DNA of 19,280 bases from JBFLYZ01 sp040756415 (GTDB taxonomy: Bacteria; Bacteroidota; Bacteroidia; JADZBD01). Position 1 is the stretch's first letter. Each line of letters starts with the position of its first letter. Positions 1 to 9,100 of this stretch are shown one piece after another. The stretch covers positions 1 to 19,280 of the forward strand of contig JBFLYZ010000065.1 of assembly GCA_040756415.1 (NCBI GenBank), written 5' to 3'. The notes beneath the pieces are model-generated. The model was not told the origin of the DNA, ran no database searches, and saw nothing but the letters and a program-made list of their open reading frames with translations. Position numbers and translations under genes: made by a program.

Positions 1-12
1 ACTCAAACACCT

Positions 13-1656
13 ATGATCATGAAAAGCGCAGCCATTGTTCTCACCTCCTTCTTTCTTTTTTTCGGGCCGCTTTATGCCGGTGATAAACCGCTTGTTGTTA
101 AAGCTCCCGTTACTTCGGTGAATGTATACCTCAATGCGGCCCAGATCAGTCACTCCGTTAAGGTCAAGCTGAAGCCGGGCATCAATAAATGCGCTTTTAC
201 GGGCCTGGCCATGAACATACAGCAGGGTCATGTCAGCCTGCGTAACCTGGGCAGCGCTGAGCTGCTTACGCTGAGCCTGTATAAGATCAGCGACATGACC
301 GATGTAGCCACCCTTCATGAGGACGTGCTGTCTGCCATCGGGAAGTCGAGGGATTCGTTGCTGATCGTGGAAAAAAGCATTTCCAGGCTGAGCTACGAGA
401 TAGCCGGATTGGAGCTGGAAAAGAACATGCTGGTGAAGAACGATGACATCATTCCCAATTCCAAAACGATCTCGCTCGAGGAGCTCAAGCTGACCACCGC
501 TTATTACCGCGAACGCTACCGCGATGTGAACCTGGAGATCGACAGCAGGAAGAAGGAGCTGGACAAACTGAAGAAGCTGAAGGTGAAACTGCTTAAATCG
601 GCCTTTAGCACCGAAAATGAAAATGAGGAAAATCTCAATTTCTCGGTCATTATAGCCGAAGTCAACAACACGGGTGCGGAATTCACCGCTGAGCCTTTGC
701 TGGTCTACATCGCCAAAGAATCGGGCTGGATACCGGTGTACGATGTTTTTTCGAGCAACAATAAATCGCTCAAGCTGGAATACGGGGCCAAGATACTCAA
801 CAACACGGGTATCGATTGGAACAAGCAAACCATTACCCTTTCAACAGCCGATCCTTTTGCCTACTATGCCGCTCCTGACCTCGAACCTTTCTATATTGGC
901 GGGTACAGCTACGGCAAATACAATAAGTACAGCAATAAAGATTATGACGATTACGATCAGCAACAGCAAAAGCAGCAAAATCCCAATGAAGAGGATATTT
1001 TCATACCTGATCATGAAATAAAGTTCAACCTGACGAAAGCCTATGATTTCAAATCGGGCCTGGTGCCCGTTTATGTGGATGTAACCTCCTACGACCTGAG
1101 CCCTGAGTATGTTTTCCGCTGCGCGCCCAAGAAGGAGCAGCAGGTCTATTCCATCGCCCGCATCAAGGACTGGGAAAAGCTGAACCTGATCGATGGAGAA
1201 GCCAATATTTACAACAACGGTATTTTCCTGGGCAAGGCCTATATACGGCCCAGCGATATTGAGGACCACCTGGAACTGCCTTTGGGCATAGTGGACTATG
1301 TATATGTGAAGCACCGCCTGGTGAGCGAATACTCAGGTAAGAAAATACTGGCGGGAGATATCGTGGCTACCCGCAATTACGAGATCAAGCTCAAGAACAC
1401 GGGTACGGAGAAGATCGTGATCGAACTGATCGACCAGGTACCTGTTTCAGAGGAGTCGAGCGTGAAGACCGAAGGAGTCGAGTATACCGAAGGAGGGGAG
1501 AAGGACGCGCTGACGGGTAAGATCACCTGGAAGGTGGAGCTGGGGCCTTCATCGGAAAAATCCTATCTGCTGAAGTATTCAGTAACTTACCCGCGCAAAC
1601 GGGGGTATAGCCCGTTCTCAACCTATAAAGTGAAGAAAACAAGGTCGAAGTTTTAA
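13..1656 (+). CDS. Exported DUF4140/DUF4139 domain protein (mucoidy inhibitor MuiA-like)
   Basis: A 547-aa protein with a hydrophobic signal sequence (about residues 4-22, ending LYAG). Residues about 33-130 fit the N-terminal DUF4140 domain (VTSVNVYLNAAQIS). A charged, Lys/Glu-rich segment (about 165-200) looks coiled-coil. The rest fits DUF4139: SGWIPVYDVF at 237-246, NNTGIDWNKQTITLSTADP at 263-281, DGEANIYNNGIFLGKAYI near 394-411, ELPLGIVDYVYVKH near 421-434, and IDQVPVS at 473-479. A low-complexity Tyr/Asp/Gln insert (about 297-326) separates the two halves of DUF4139 and is probably a flexible loop. The family is named after a Rhizobium protein linked to exopolysaccharide control; its biochemical role is not established, so only an envelope location is inferred. 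An in-frame ATG at 19 is an equally good start (MKSAAIVL); only 12 nt precede the upstream ATG in the window. The lipoprotein gene follows 7 nt downstream, so co-transcription is likely. Confidence 0.9.
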   Translation: MIMKSAAIVLTSFFLFFGPLYAGDKPLVVKAPVTSVNVYLNAAQISHSVKVKLKPGINKCAFTGLAMNIQQGHVSLRNLGSAELLTLSLYKISDMTDVATLHEDVLSAIGKSRDSLLIVEKSISRLSYEIAGLELEKNMLVKNDDIIPNSKTISLEELKLTTAYYRERYRDVNLEIDSRKKELDKLKKLKVKLLKSAFSTENENEENLNFSVIIAEVNNTGAEFTAEPLLVYIAKESGWIPVYDVFSSNNKSLKLEYGAKILNNTGIDWNKQTITLSTADPFAYYAAPDLEPFYIGGYSYGKYNKYSNKDYDDYDQQQQKQQNPNEEDIFIPDHEIKFNLTKAYDFKSGLVPVYVDVTSYDLSPEYVFRCAPKKEQQVYSIARIKDWEKLNLIDGEANIYNNGIFLGKAYIRPSDIEDHLELPLGIVDYVYVKHRLVSEYSGKKILAGDIVATRNYEIKLKNTGTEKIVIELIDQVPVSEESSVKTEGVEYTEGGEKDALTGKITWKVELGPSSEKSYLLKYSVTYPRKRGYSPFSTYKVKKTRSKF

Positions 1657-1663
1657 CCGCATC

Positions 1664-2056
1664 ATGAAAATACTTGCTTCGCTCTGTTGTGTGATCTTAA
1701 TTATTGCCTGTGTTTCGGGTAACAAAACAGGCATTAAAAACGGGCTTCCCATGGTAAGCAAATACGATTCCCTGAAAAGCTATAAAGGCATGGAGATACT
1801 CGCTGCAGGCAAGATCGTAGAGGAAAAATTCGTGAACAAGGGAGGGAAAGAACTTGATTTTACGGAGCTCTGGCTGGAAATGGATGAGGGACACCGCATC
1901 ATGCTCAGGCAGCGCGGAAAAGATAAAGCGAAAGATTATGTGGGCAAGCAGGTAAAAGTACAGGGCACGCTTTTCTACGGCAACATAGACAGCGATGATC
2001 CTAAAGCGCAGTCACGCGTAGGATACCGCCTGGATTATACAGCGATCAGCCTGTAG
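1664..2056 (+). CDS. Small hypothetical lipoprotein, possible OB-like fold
   Basis: A 130-aa protein that I do not recognise as a named family. The N-terminus is a short type II signal peptide: MKILASLCCVILIIAC, with lipobox IIAC placing the acylated Cys at residue 16. The mature part is about 115 aa, rich in Lys, Asp and Gly, with alternating predicted strands (EILAAGKIVEEKFVNKGG, ELWLEMDEGHRIMLRQ, YVGKQVKVQGTLFY). That strand pattern and the 'GKQVKVQGTL' phrase resemble small OB-fold proteins, but this is inference. It lacks the +2 Asp used for inner-membrane retention in enterobacteria; that rule is not reliable in Bacteroidota, so its final membrane is unknown. It starts 7 nt after the DUF4139 gene and ends 10 nt from the convergent PorP/SprF-type gene. 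Confidence 0.75.
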   Translation: MKILASLCCVILIIACVSGNKTGIKNGLPMVSKYDSLKSYKGMEILAAGKIVEEKFVNKGGKELDFTELWLEMDEGHRIMLRQRGKDKAKDYVGKQVKVQGTLFYGNIDSDDPKAQSRVGYRLDYTAISL

Positions 2057-2066
2057 AAATCCCTTT

Positions 2067-3062
2067 TTAGTTGATCCTCGATACCGGCTTGAACAGGGGC
2101 TCTCCCTTTTTACCGCACAACACCAGCGAAAATTCCAGTCCTCCGCGTCCGCCCGAAAAGGCGTTGAGGTACGATGTATTGATATCGTAGCTGATACGGA
2201 ATATATGCTGGTCCTGCTTGTAGCCCACCTGCACGATCAGCGCATCCTTCCAGCGGTAGTTAACGCCCAGCATCACTTCGGCATCGGTATCCTTGATGCG
2301 GTACCATCCGCTCAGGCCCATGTTCAGGTCATAGGCCCTGGCCTGGTTCATATACAGCACCGTGGGTACCAGCTTCAGGTTGTCGTTGATCTTGAAATCC
2401 GATCCTCCATGCACGATGAAGTGCATAGGCATCCTGCTTTTCTGATCGGTGAACGATTCGTTGGGCTTGGGAAGGTGATAGACTGAAAAACCGATGAAGG
2501 GCATCGCGTCTTTGCTTTGCTCGATGTACTTATAAAAAACACCCATGCTGGCCTCGAAGCGCACAATGCCGGTCTTGCCAAAAGTCTCGCCCGATGGAAT
2601 ACTTACGTCAAAACCATCCTGGCTGGCCGAGTACTGGTTATCGTAGGTAAAGCCGTTAGGGTCGAAGCTTTTATAGAACAAGCCCATCTGGATGCCCACG
2701 GTGAGGTTGTGCGGCCCGTTCTGGTCATCTGCAATACGGTATGAACCCGAACCCAGAAAGGTAAGCGTGTTCAGGTTGCCGGCACCAGACCGGTTGTTGA
2801 TCAGGAAACCGCCCACACCGAACTTGTCATCGTACTTCATATCGTAAGCGGCCGAGAAGGTAGTGTAGGGTTTGCTGGCCAGCGCTTTCCACTGCTGCCT
2901 GAAGTTCGCGTTAATGCGGTAATCGGTCTTTTCCTTAAAGTAGATGCCGGTAAGGGCCGGGTTCAGGTACTGTACCGAGGCATCGTACTGCGAAAGGTGA
3001 AAGTTCTGCGAGGCAGCGCCTGCGCTGATCAGCAGCGCGGCAGCTAAGGTCACTTTCTTCAT
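2067..3062 (-). CDS. PorP/SprF family type IX secretion outer-membrane protein
   Basis: A 331-aa protein from ATG 3062. An ATG at 3083 in the same frame would add MIPQTIH before the signal peptide and is less likely. The signal peptide is MKKVTLAAALLISAGAASQ. It is followed at once by the family's signature start, 'FHLSQYDASVQYLNPALTG', then NFRQQW, matching the PorP/SprF pattern of a short N-terminal motif before a beta-barrel. The remainder shows alternating amphipathic strands (FGVGGFLINNRSGAG, LNTLTFLGSGSYRIA, YRWKDALIVQVGYK), and the length is normal for the family. In Flavobacterium johnsoniae, SprF is needed to secrete the giant adhesin SprB, and type B CTD proteins generally pair with an adjacent SprF-like protein. 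Here it follows, on the same strand, two giants with such CTDs, so it probably serves them. It lies 47 nt downstream of the second giant's stop. Confidence 0.92.
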   Translation of the reverse strand: MKKVTLAAALLISAGAASQNFHLSQYDASVQYLNPALTGIYFKEKTDYRINANFRQQWKALASKPYTTFSAAYDMKYDDKFGVGGFLINNRSGAGNLNTLTFLGSGSYRIADDQNGPHNLTVGIQMGLFYKSFDPNGFTYDNQYSASQDGFDVSIPSGETFGKTGIVRFEASMGVFYKYIEQSKDAMPFIGFSVYHLPKPNESFTDQKSRMPMHFIVHGGSDFKINDNLKLVPTVLYMNQARAYDLNMGLSGWYRIKDTDAEVMLGVNYRWKDALIVQVGYKQDQHIFRISYDINTSYLNAFSGGRGGLEFSLVLCGKKGEPLFKPVSRIN

Positions 3063-3109
3063 ATGTATGGTTTGAGGGATCATTTTATTGTCTTATCTGT
3101 TTTTTATCG

Positions 3110-6100
3110 CTATCTGATAATGGTAACATCGCCTGAAAACTTCACGTCCGTTCCATCGGGCATCTTGCCCACTACCGTATAGATGTAGGTTCCGCCCGGC
3201 TGCATCTTGCCTTTGTAGGTGCCGTCCCAACCCGTTGCCTGGTCGGTGGAGAGGAAGATCTGGTTACCCCACTCATTGAATATCCTGAACTCCATCTCGC
3301 TCAGCGGACCGCCACGCACTAACAGGAAGTCGTTCACGCCATCACCATTGGGCGTAAAGGCCGAGGGGACCACCGGCAGGTCGGGGATCACATCCGAGCA
3401 GGAATCCAGCAAAATGGTATCCGAGAAGGCGGCAAAGCAGCCCGAATCGGAAGTCACCACCAGCGTGACGATAAAGCTGCCGGTAGAATCATAGGTGTGC
3501 GTGGGGTTTTGCAGCGAGCTGGATGCAGAGTCGCCAAAGCTCCAGTTCCAGGTCGAAATGCTGCCCGAAGCGATGCTCGATCCATCGGTGAACATGGCCG
3601 AATCAGGACAGAAGGTCTGCGAGGTGAACGTTGAGGTGGGGACTACGTTCACGTAGATCGTACGCGTAATCGTATCCGCGCATCCGGCAACCGTGCCAAC
3701 GATAAGCGTTACTGTCTGCAGGCCGGTTGCGGTATAGGTATTGCTCGGGTTCTGCAGCGCTGAGGTTCCATTGCCGAAATCCCAGTTCCAGGTCACGATG
3801 TTTCCGTTGGCGACCGTAGACATATCGGTAAAGCTGATAGCCGTTCCTACACAGGCCGGGGTGTTGCCGAAGTCGGCCACCGGTTTCGATTCGATAGTTA
3901 CCAGCAGGCTGTCGGATACTGCATTACAGAGGCCATTGCCGGTAGAGGTCAGCGTAATGATGACCGATCCGGCCGTTATATCGCCCGAGCTGGGTATATA
4001 CACCGCGTTCAGCGCGGTATTGCTCGGTGCGAAGGTACCCGTACCGCTCGATGTCCACTGGCCACCGCTGGCCACCGTCACCGATCCGCTGAGGTTAACG
4101 ATACCGCTGGCGCAGATAGTTACGCTGTTGCCCGCATTCACCGTTGGAGCGGGGGTGATAGTGATCACCAGGCTGTCCATTACCGGTATACATGAATTGA
4201 TGGCGGTAAGATACAGGGTCACTGTTCCCGCGGCTATATCGCCCGCGCTGGGAGTGTACGTGGCGTTCAGCGAGGTGTCGCTGGGTGCAAAAGTACCCGT
4301 ACCGCTGCTGGTCCACTGGCCGCTGCCCGATCCACCGATCACCGATCCGTTCAGCGTAACAACCGCGTTATTGGCGCACACCGTATCGTCAATACCTGCC
4401 GATGTAGTAGGTATAGAGGTGATGATGATCGTTACCGTATCGTCCTCGGCCAGGCAGTTGCCGTTGTTGGTCGAGGTAAGTATCAGCGTTACCGAGCCCG
4501 CAGCGGTATCGGCCGTGCTCAGGTTATAGGTGGCGTTCAGCGTGGTGTTGCTGGGCGTGAAGGTTCCGCTTCCCAAGGTGGACCAAATACCCGTGGTAGA
4601 GCCTCCCGTTACACTGCCGTTGAGATTAGCCGTCATGGTGCCGGTGCAGAGATAAATGGTGCTGCCGGCATTCACAAGCGGTGAGGGACTGAAGGTCACT
4701 ACCATGGTATCGGTTACGGCATTGCATAATCCATTGCCGGTAGAGGTCAGCACCAGGGTGACCGATCCGGAGCTGATGTCAGCGCTGCTGGGCGTATACG
4801 TAGCGTTCAGCGCGGTATTGCTGGGAGCAAAGGTTCCGGTTCCGGATGTGCTCCAGATACCTCCTGTGGCTACCAGCACCGCTCCCGAGAGCGAAACGCT
4901 GGCATTGTTCGAACATACGGTCTGATCGGGGCCCGCATCTACATCCGGACCCGGGTTAACGGTGATCAGCAGCGTATCGACTGCCGCCACGCAGCCACCG
5001 TTGTTCGTAGAGGTGAGTATAATGATAATGGGGCTCTGCAGCGTATCGTTGTTGCTGGGCGTGTACGTGCCGTTGAGCGTAGTATTATTGGGCAAAAAGA
5101 TACCCGTGCCGTCAGGCGTTGTCCATATCCCTGTTCCGTTGCCGCCCGTAATAACGCCATTAAGCTGAACGGGGTTATTGGCGCATCCGGTAAGGTCAGG
5201 ACCGGCATAAGCGATGGGAGTTTGCGTATAGGTGATCACCAGGGTATCCGTAACCGCATTGCAGTTGCCGTTGCTGGTCGAAGTAAGCACCAGTATAACG
5301 CTGCCTGCGGCCGTATCCGCGTTACTTGGAATATAGGTGGCGTTCAGGGTGGTGTTGTTCGGTGTAAAGCTGCCGCTGCCGCTGCTGCTCCAGATACCCG
5401 TTGTGGAGCCACCGCCCACATAGCCATTGAGCGTGGCGTTGGGGTTGGTCTGGCACACGGCCTGATCGGGCCCGGCATTGACAAACGGAGCATCCGTAAT
5501 GGTTATGACAATACTCTGCGCGGTGGGGAAACAGCCGTTGGTAGCGGTAAGCGTAAGCGTTACCGTTCCCGCAGCCGTATCGGCCGGACTGGGAATATAG
5601 GTTGCGTTGAGCGTAGTATTATTCGGGGTGAAGGCTCCCGAACCGCTGGTGCTCCAGCTTCCTGTTCCCGTGCTGGTGCTTCCGTTGAGAGCAACGCTGG
5701 CATTGTTGGCGCAAACCGTTTGGTTGCTTCCCGCATTCACGGTTGGCGTATTGGTATAGGTAAGCACCACCGTATCCGATACAGGGTTGCATCCGCCATT
5801 ATTGGTTGAGGTAAAGATCAGCGTAACGGTGCCGGCCGTGGTATCAGCGGTGCTGGGAACATAGGTGGCGTTGGAGGTATTATTGTTTGGCGTAAACGTT
5901 CCGCTGCCCAGCGTGGTCCATGTTCCTGATCCGGTAGATGAGGACCCGTTGAGCTGGTAGTTCGGGTTGCTCTTGCATACAAAGGCATTGGTGCCAGCGC
6001 TTACCTGCGGGGCATTGGTATAGGTGATGGTCATGGAATCGATCACCGCATTACACTGCCCGTTGCCGGTAGTGGTCAGGTAAATGGTTACCATTCCGGC

Positions 6101-9100
6101 AGCGGTGTCAGCGCTGCTGGGCGTATAGGTGGCATTCATCGTGGTGGTATTGGGGCTGAAGCTTCCCGATCCCGAGGTGGACCACTGTGCGCCCGTGGAA
6201 ACAGTGAACGAGCCGTTGAGCGTTACCACCGCGTTGTTCGAGCATACCGAGGCATCGGGTCCGGCATTGGCGGTAGGCGCATCGGTGATGGTAATCACCA
6301 CCTGGTCGGTTACGGCCAGGCAGCCCCCATTATTGGCCGAGGTAAGGGTGAGCGTTACCGTTCCCGCAAGGGTATCGGCATTGCTGGGCAGGTATGATGC
6401 ATTGAGGGTAGTGTTGTTGGGAGAGAATGTTCCGCTTCCGCTGGTGGTCCAAACGCCAGCACCGGTAGTGGAGGTTCCGTTCAGCGCAATAGAATCGTTG
6501 TTCGCGCACATGGTGGCATCGGGGCCCGCGTTCACCACGGGCTGGGGCGTATAGGTAATAACCATCTGGTCGGTAACCGCCAGGCAGTTGCCGTTATTGC
6601 CCGAAGTAATGGTAATGGTCACCGAACCCGCAGCCAGGTCGCCCGCGCTGGGTATATAGGTGGCATTGGCCGTAGTGTTGTTCGGGTTGAAAGTTCCGCT
6701 TCCGCTGGTGGTCCAGGTGAATGTTCCCGTGCTGGACGACCCGTTGAGGGTAACATTGGGATTGTTCACGCACACCGAATCGTCAATACCCGCGCTTACT
6801 ACCGGGGCATTGGTGATCGTGATGATCATCTGATCCGATACGGCCAGGCAATTGCCATTGCCCGTAGTGGTAATGGTAATGGTCACCGTTCCGGCAGCAG
6901 TATCGCCACTGCTGGGAATATAAGTGGCCGAGGGCGAGGTGTTGCCTGGGCTGAATGTTCCGGTTCCCGAAGTGGTCCATACGATACCGCTGGAAACCGT
7001 GAAGGTTCCGTTGAGCGTAACGTTGGCATTGTTCGCGCAAACCGTTTGGTCAGGGCCAGCGCTTACAGTAGGCGCAGGGGTAATGGTAATGACCATCTGA
7101 TCCGTAACAGGAGCGCATCCTCCGTTATTGCTTGAGGTAAGCGTAAGAGTAACCGTTCCCGCAGAAATATCGCCAGCGCTGGGATTATACGTTGCGTTCA
7201 GGGTGGTGTTGTTCGGAGAGAAGGTTCCGGTACCGCTGGTGCTCCAGGTAGCGCTGCCCGTGCTGGAAGATCCGCTCAGCGAAGTGGCGGCATTATTACC
7301 GCACACCGTCTGGTCCGGACCCGCGCTGACCACAGCAGGCGAGCTGACCACCACGTTCACGGTGCCCGGCAGGCTGGTGCAGCCTGAAACCGTTACCGTA
7401 ACCGAATAGGTTCCTGCAGCGGCAAGCGTCACATTGGGAATGGAAGGATTCTGTGAGGTTGAAGTAAAACCATTGGGTCCGCTCCAGTTGTAGGTAGCTC
7501 CCACCACGTTATTACAGGTCAGGTTGAGCGTTCCGTTCAGGCAAACGGGACTATTGCTGCCCGCTGTAGGAGTGGCAGGGGTCGCATTGACCACGACAAC
7601 CGTAGTGGCCGGAGAACTGGAACAGCCGTTGAATGCGGTTACCGTATAGGTTCCTGCCGCAGCCAATGTAACGTTGGCTATGGACGGGTTCTGCAGCGTG
7701 GATGTAAAGCCATTAGGTCCGCTCCAGTTGTACGTAGCTCCCACAATGGTGCTGGCAGTAAGGTTCAGTGTCTGACCCGTGCATACCGGGCTGTTGCTGC
7801 CCGCTGTGGGTGTGGCCGGGGTGCTGTTTACCACAACGGTTACCGTTCCGGGCACGCTGGTACAGCCATTGACCGTGGCCGTTACAGAATAGGTTCCGGC
7901 AGCGGCCAGCGTAACGTTGGTAATGCTGGGGTTCTGCGAGGTAGAGGTAAATCCATTGGGCCCGCTCCAGTTGTACGATGCGCCAACAATAGTGCTGGCC
8001 GTGAGGTTCAGCGTTTGTCCAACGCACAGCGGGCTGTTGCTGCCTGCGGTGGGCGCTGCCGGTGTGGCATTCACCACTACCGTAGTAGTGGCATTGGGAC
8101 TGGTACAGCCCGATACGGTAGCCGTAACCGTATAGGTTCCGGCAGCGGCCAGGGTAACGCTGGGAATGGAGGGATTCTGCAAGGCGGAGGTAAAGGCGTT
8201 CGGGCCTGTCCAGTTATAGGTGGCCCCCACAATATTGCTGGCGGTGAGATTCAGTGTTTGACCGGTACAGACAGGGGTATTGCTGCCAGCGGTAGGAGCT
8301 GCAGGAGTTGCGTTTACCGTTACCGTTACCGTACCAGCAGGGCCGGTGCATCCCGCCACCGTGGCCGTTACCGAATACGTGCCGGCTGCGGCAAGCGTTA
8401 CGTTTGTGATACTGGGATTTTGTGAAGTAGAAGTGAATCCATTCGGTCCGCTCCAGTTGTAGGCAGCGCCCACAATGGTGCTGGCCGTAAGATTGAGCGT
8501 TTGACCTGTACAAACAGGGCTGTTGCTGCCCGCTGTTGGCGCAGCAGGAGTGGCATTTACCACAACGGTAGTGGTGGCATTAGGGCTTGTGCAGCCTGCA
8601 ACCGTAGCCGTTACGGTGTAGGTTCCGGCAGCGGCCAGGGTAACGCTGGGTATGGAGGGGTTCTGCGAGGTGGAGGTGAAGCCGTTCGGACCGCTCCAGT
8701 TATACGTAGCGCCCACAATATTGCTGGCCGTAAGATTGAGCGTTTGACCCGAGCATACCGGGCTGTTGCTGCCTGCCGTAGGCGCGGCAGGAGTGGGGTT
8801 GACCGTTACAGTTACCGTACCTCCGGGGCCGGTGCATCCATTCACCGTTGCCGTTACCGTATAGGTGCCGGCAGCGGCCAGGGTTACATTGGTAATGCTT
8901 GGATTCTGAAGTGAAGATGTAAACCCGTTCGGGCCAAACCAGTTATACGTTGCGCCCACGATGCTGCTGGCCGTGAGGTTAAGCGTTTGTCCCACACAAA
9001 CCGGGCTGTTGCTGCCAGCAGTTGGCGCCACAGGGTTGGGGTTAACGGTGACCGTAACCGTTCCTGCGGGGCCTGTACATCCGCCTACGGTGGCCGTTAC

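Noticed and set aside
2057..2066. A bidirectional terminator between the convergent lipoprotein and PorP/SprF genes.
   Set aside because: Only 10 nt separate the stops and no stem-loop is visible; the short run of T alone is not enough.
3063..3083. The upstream ATG at 3083 for the PorP/SprF gene.
   Set aside because: It would place MIPQTIH ahead of a classical MKK signal peptide; the ATG at 3062 fits better, although the longer form is not excluded.
3092..3100. The 9-mer cttatctgt found upstream of both the PorP/SprF gene (3092-3100) and giant gene 2 (11214-11222), considered as a shared regulatory site.
   Set aside because: It is short, lies at different distances from the two starts, and could be chance in AT-rich spacers.
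3741..4529. Long plus-strand open frame (262 codons) opposite the type B array, and several similar ones (for example 12438-13025, 16059-16544).
   Set aside because: They show the same unit periodicity as the sense-strand repeats and are simply the complement of the low-complexity Thr/Ser/Gly coding sequence. They have no signal peptide, no family motif and no independent start context.
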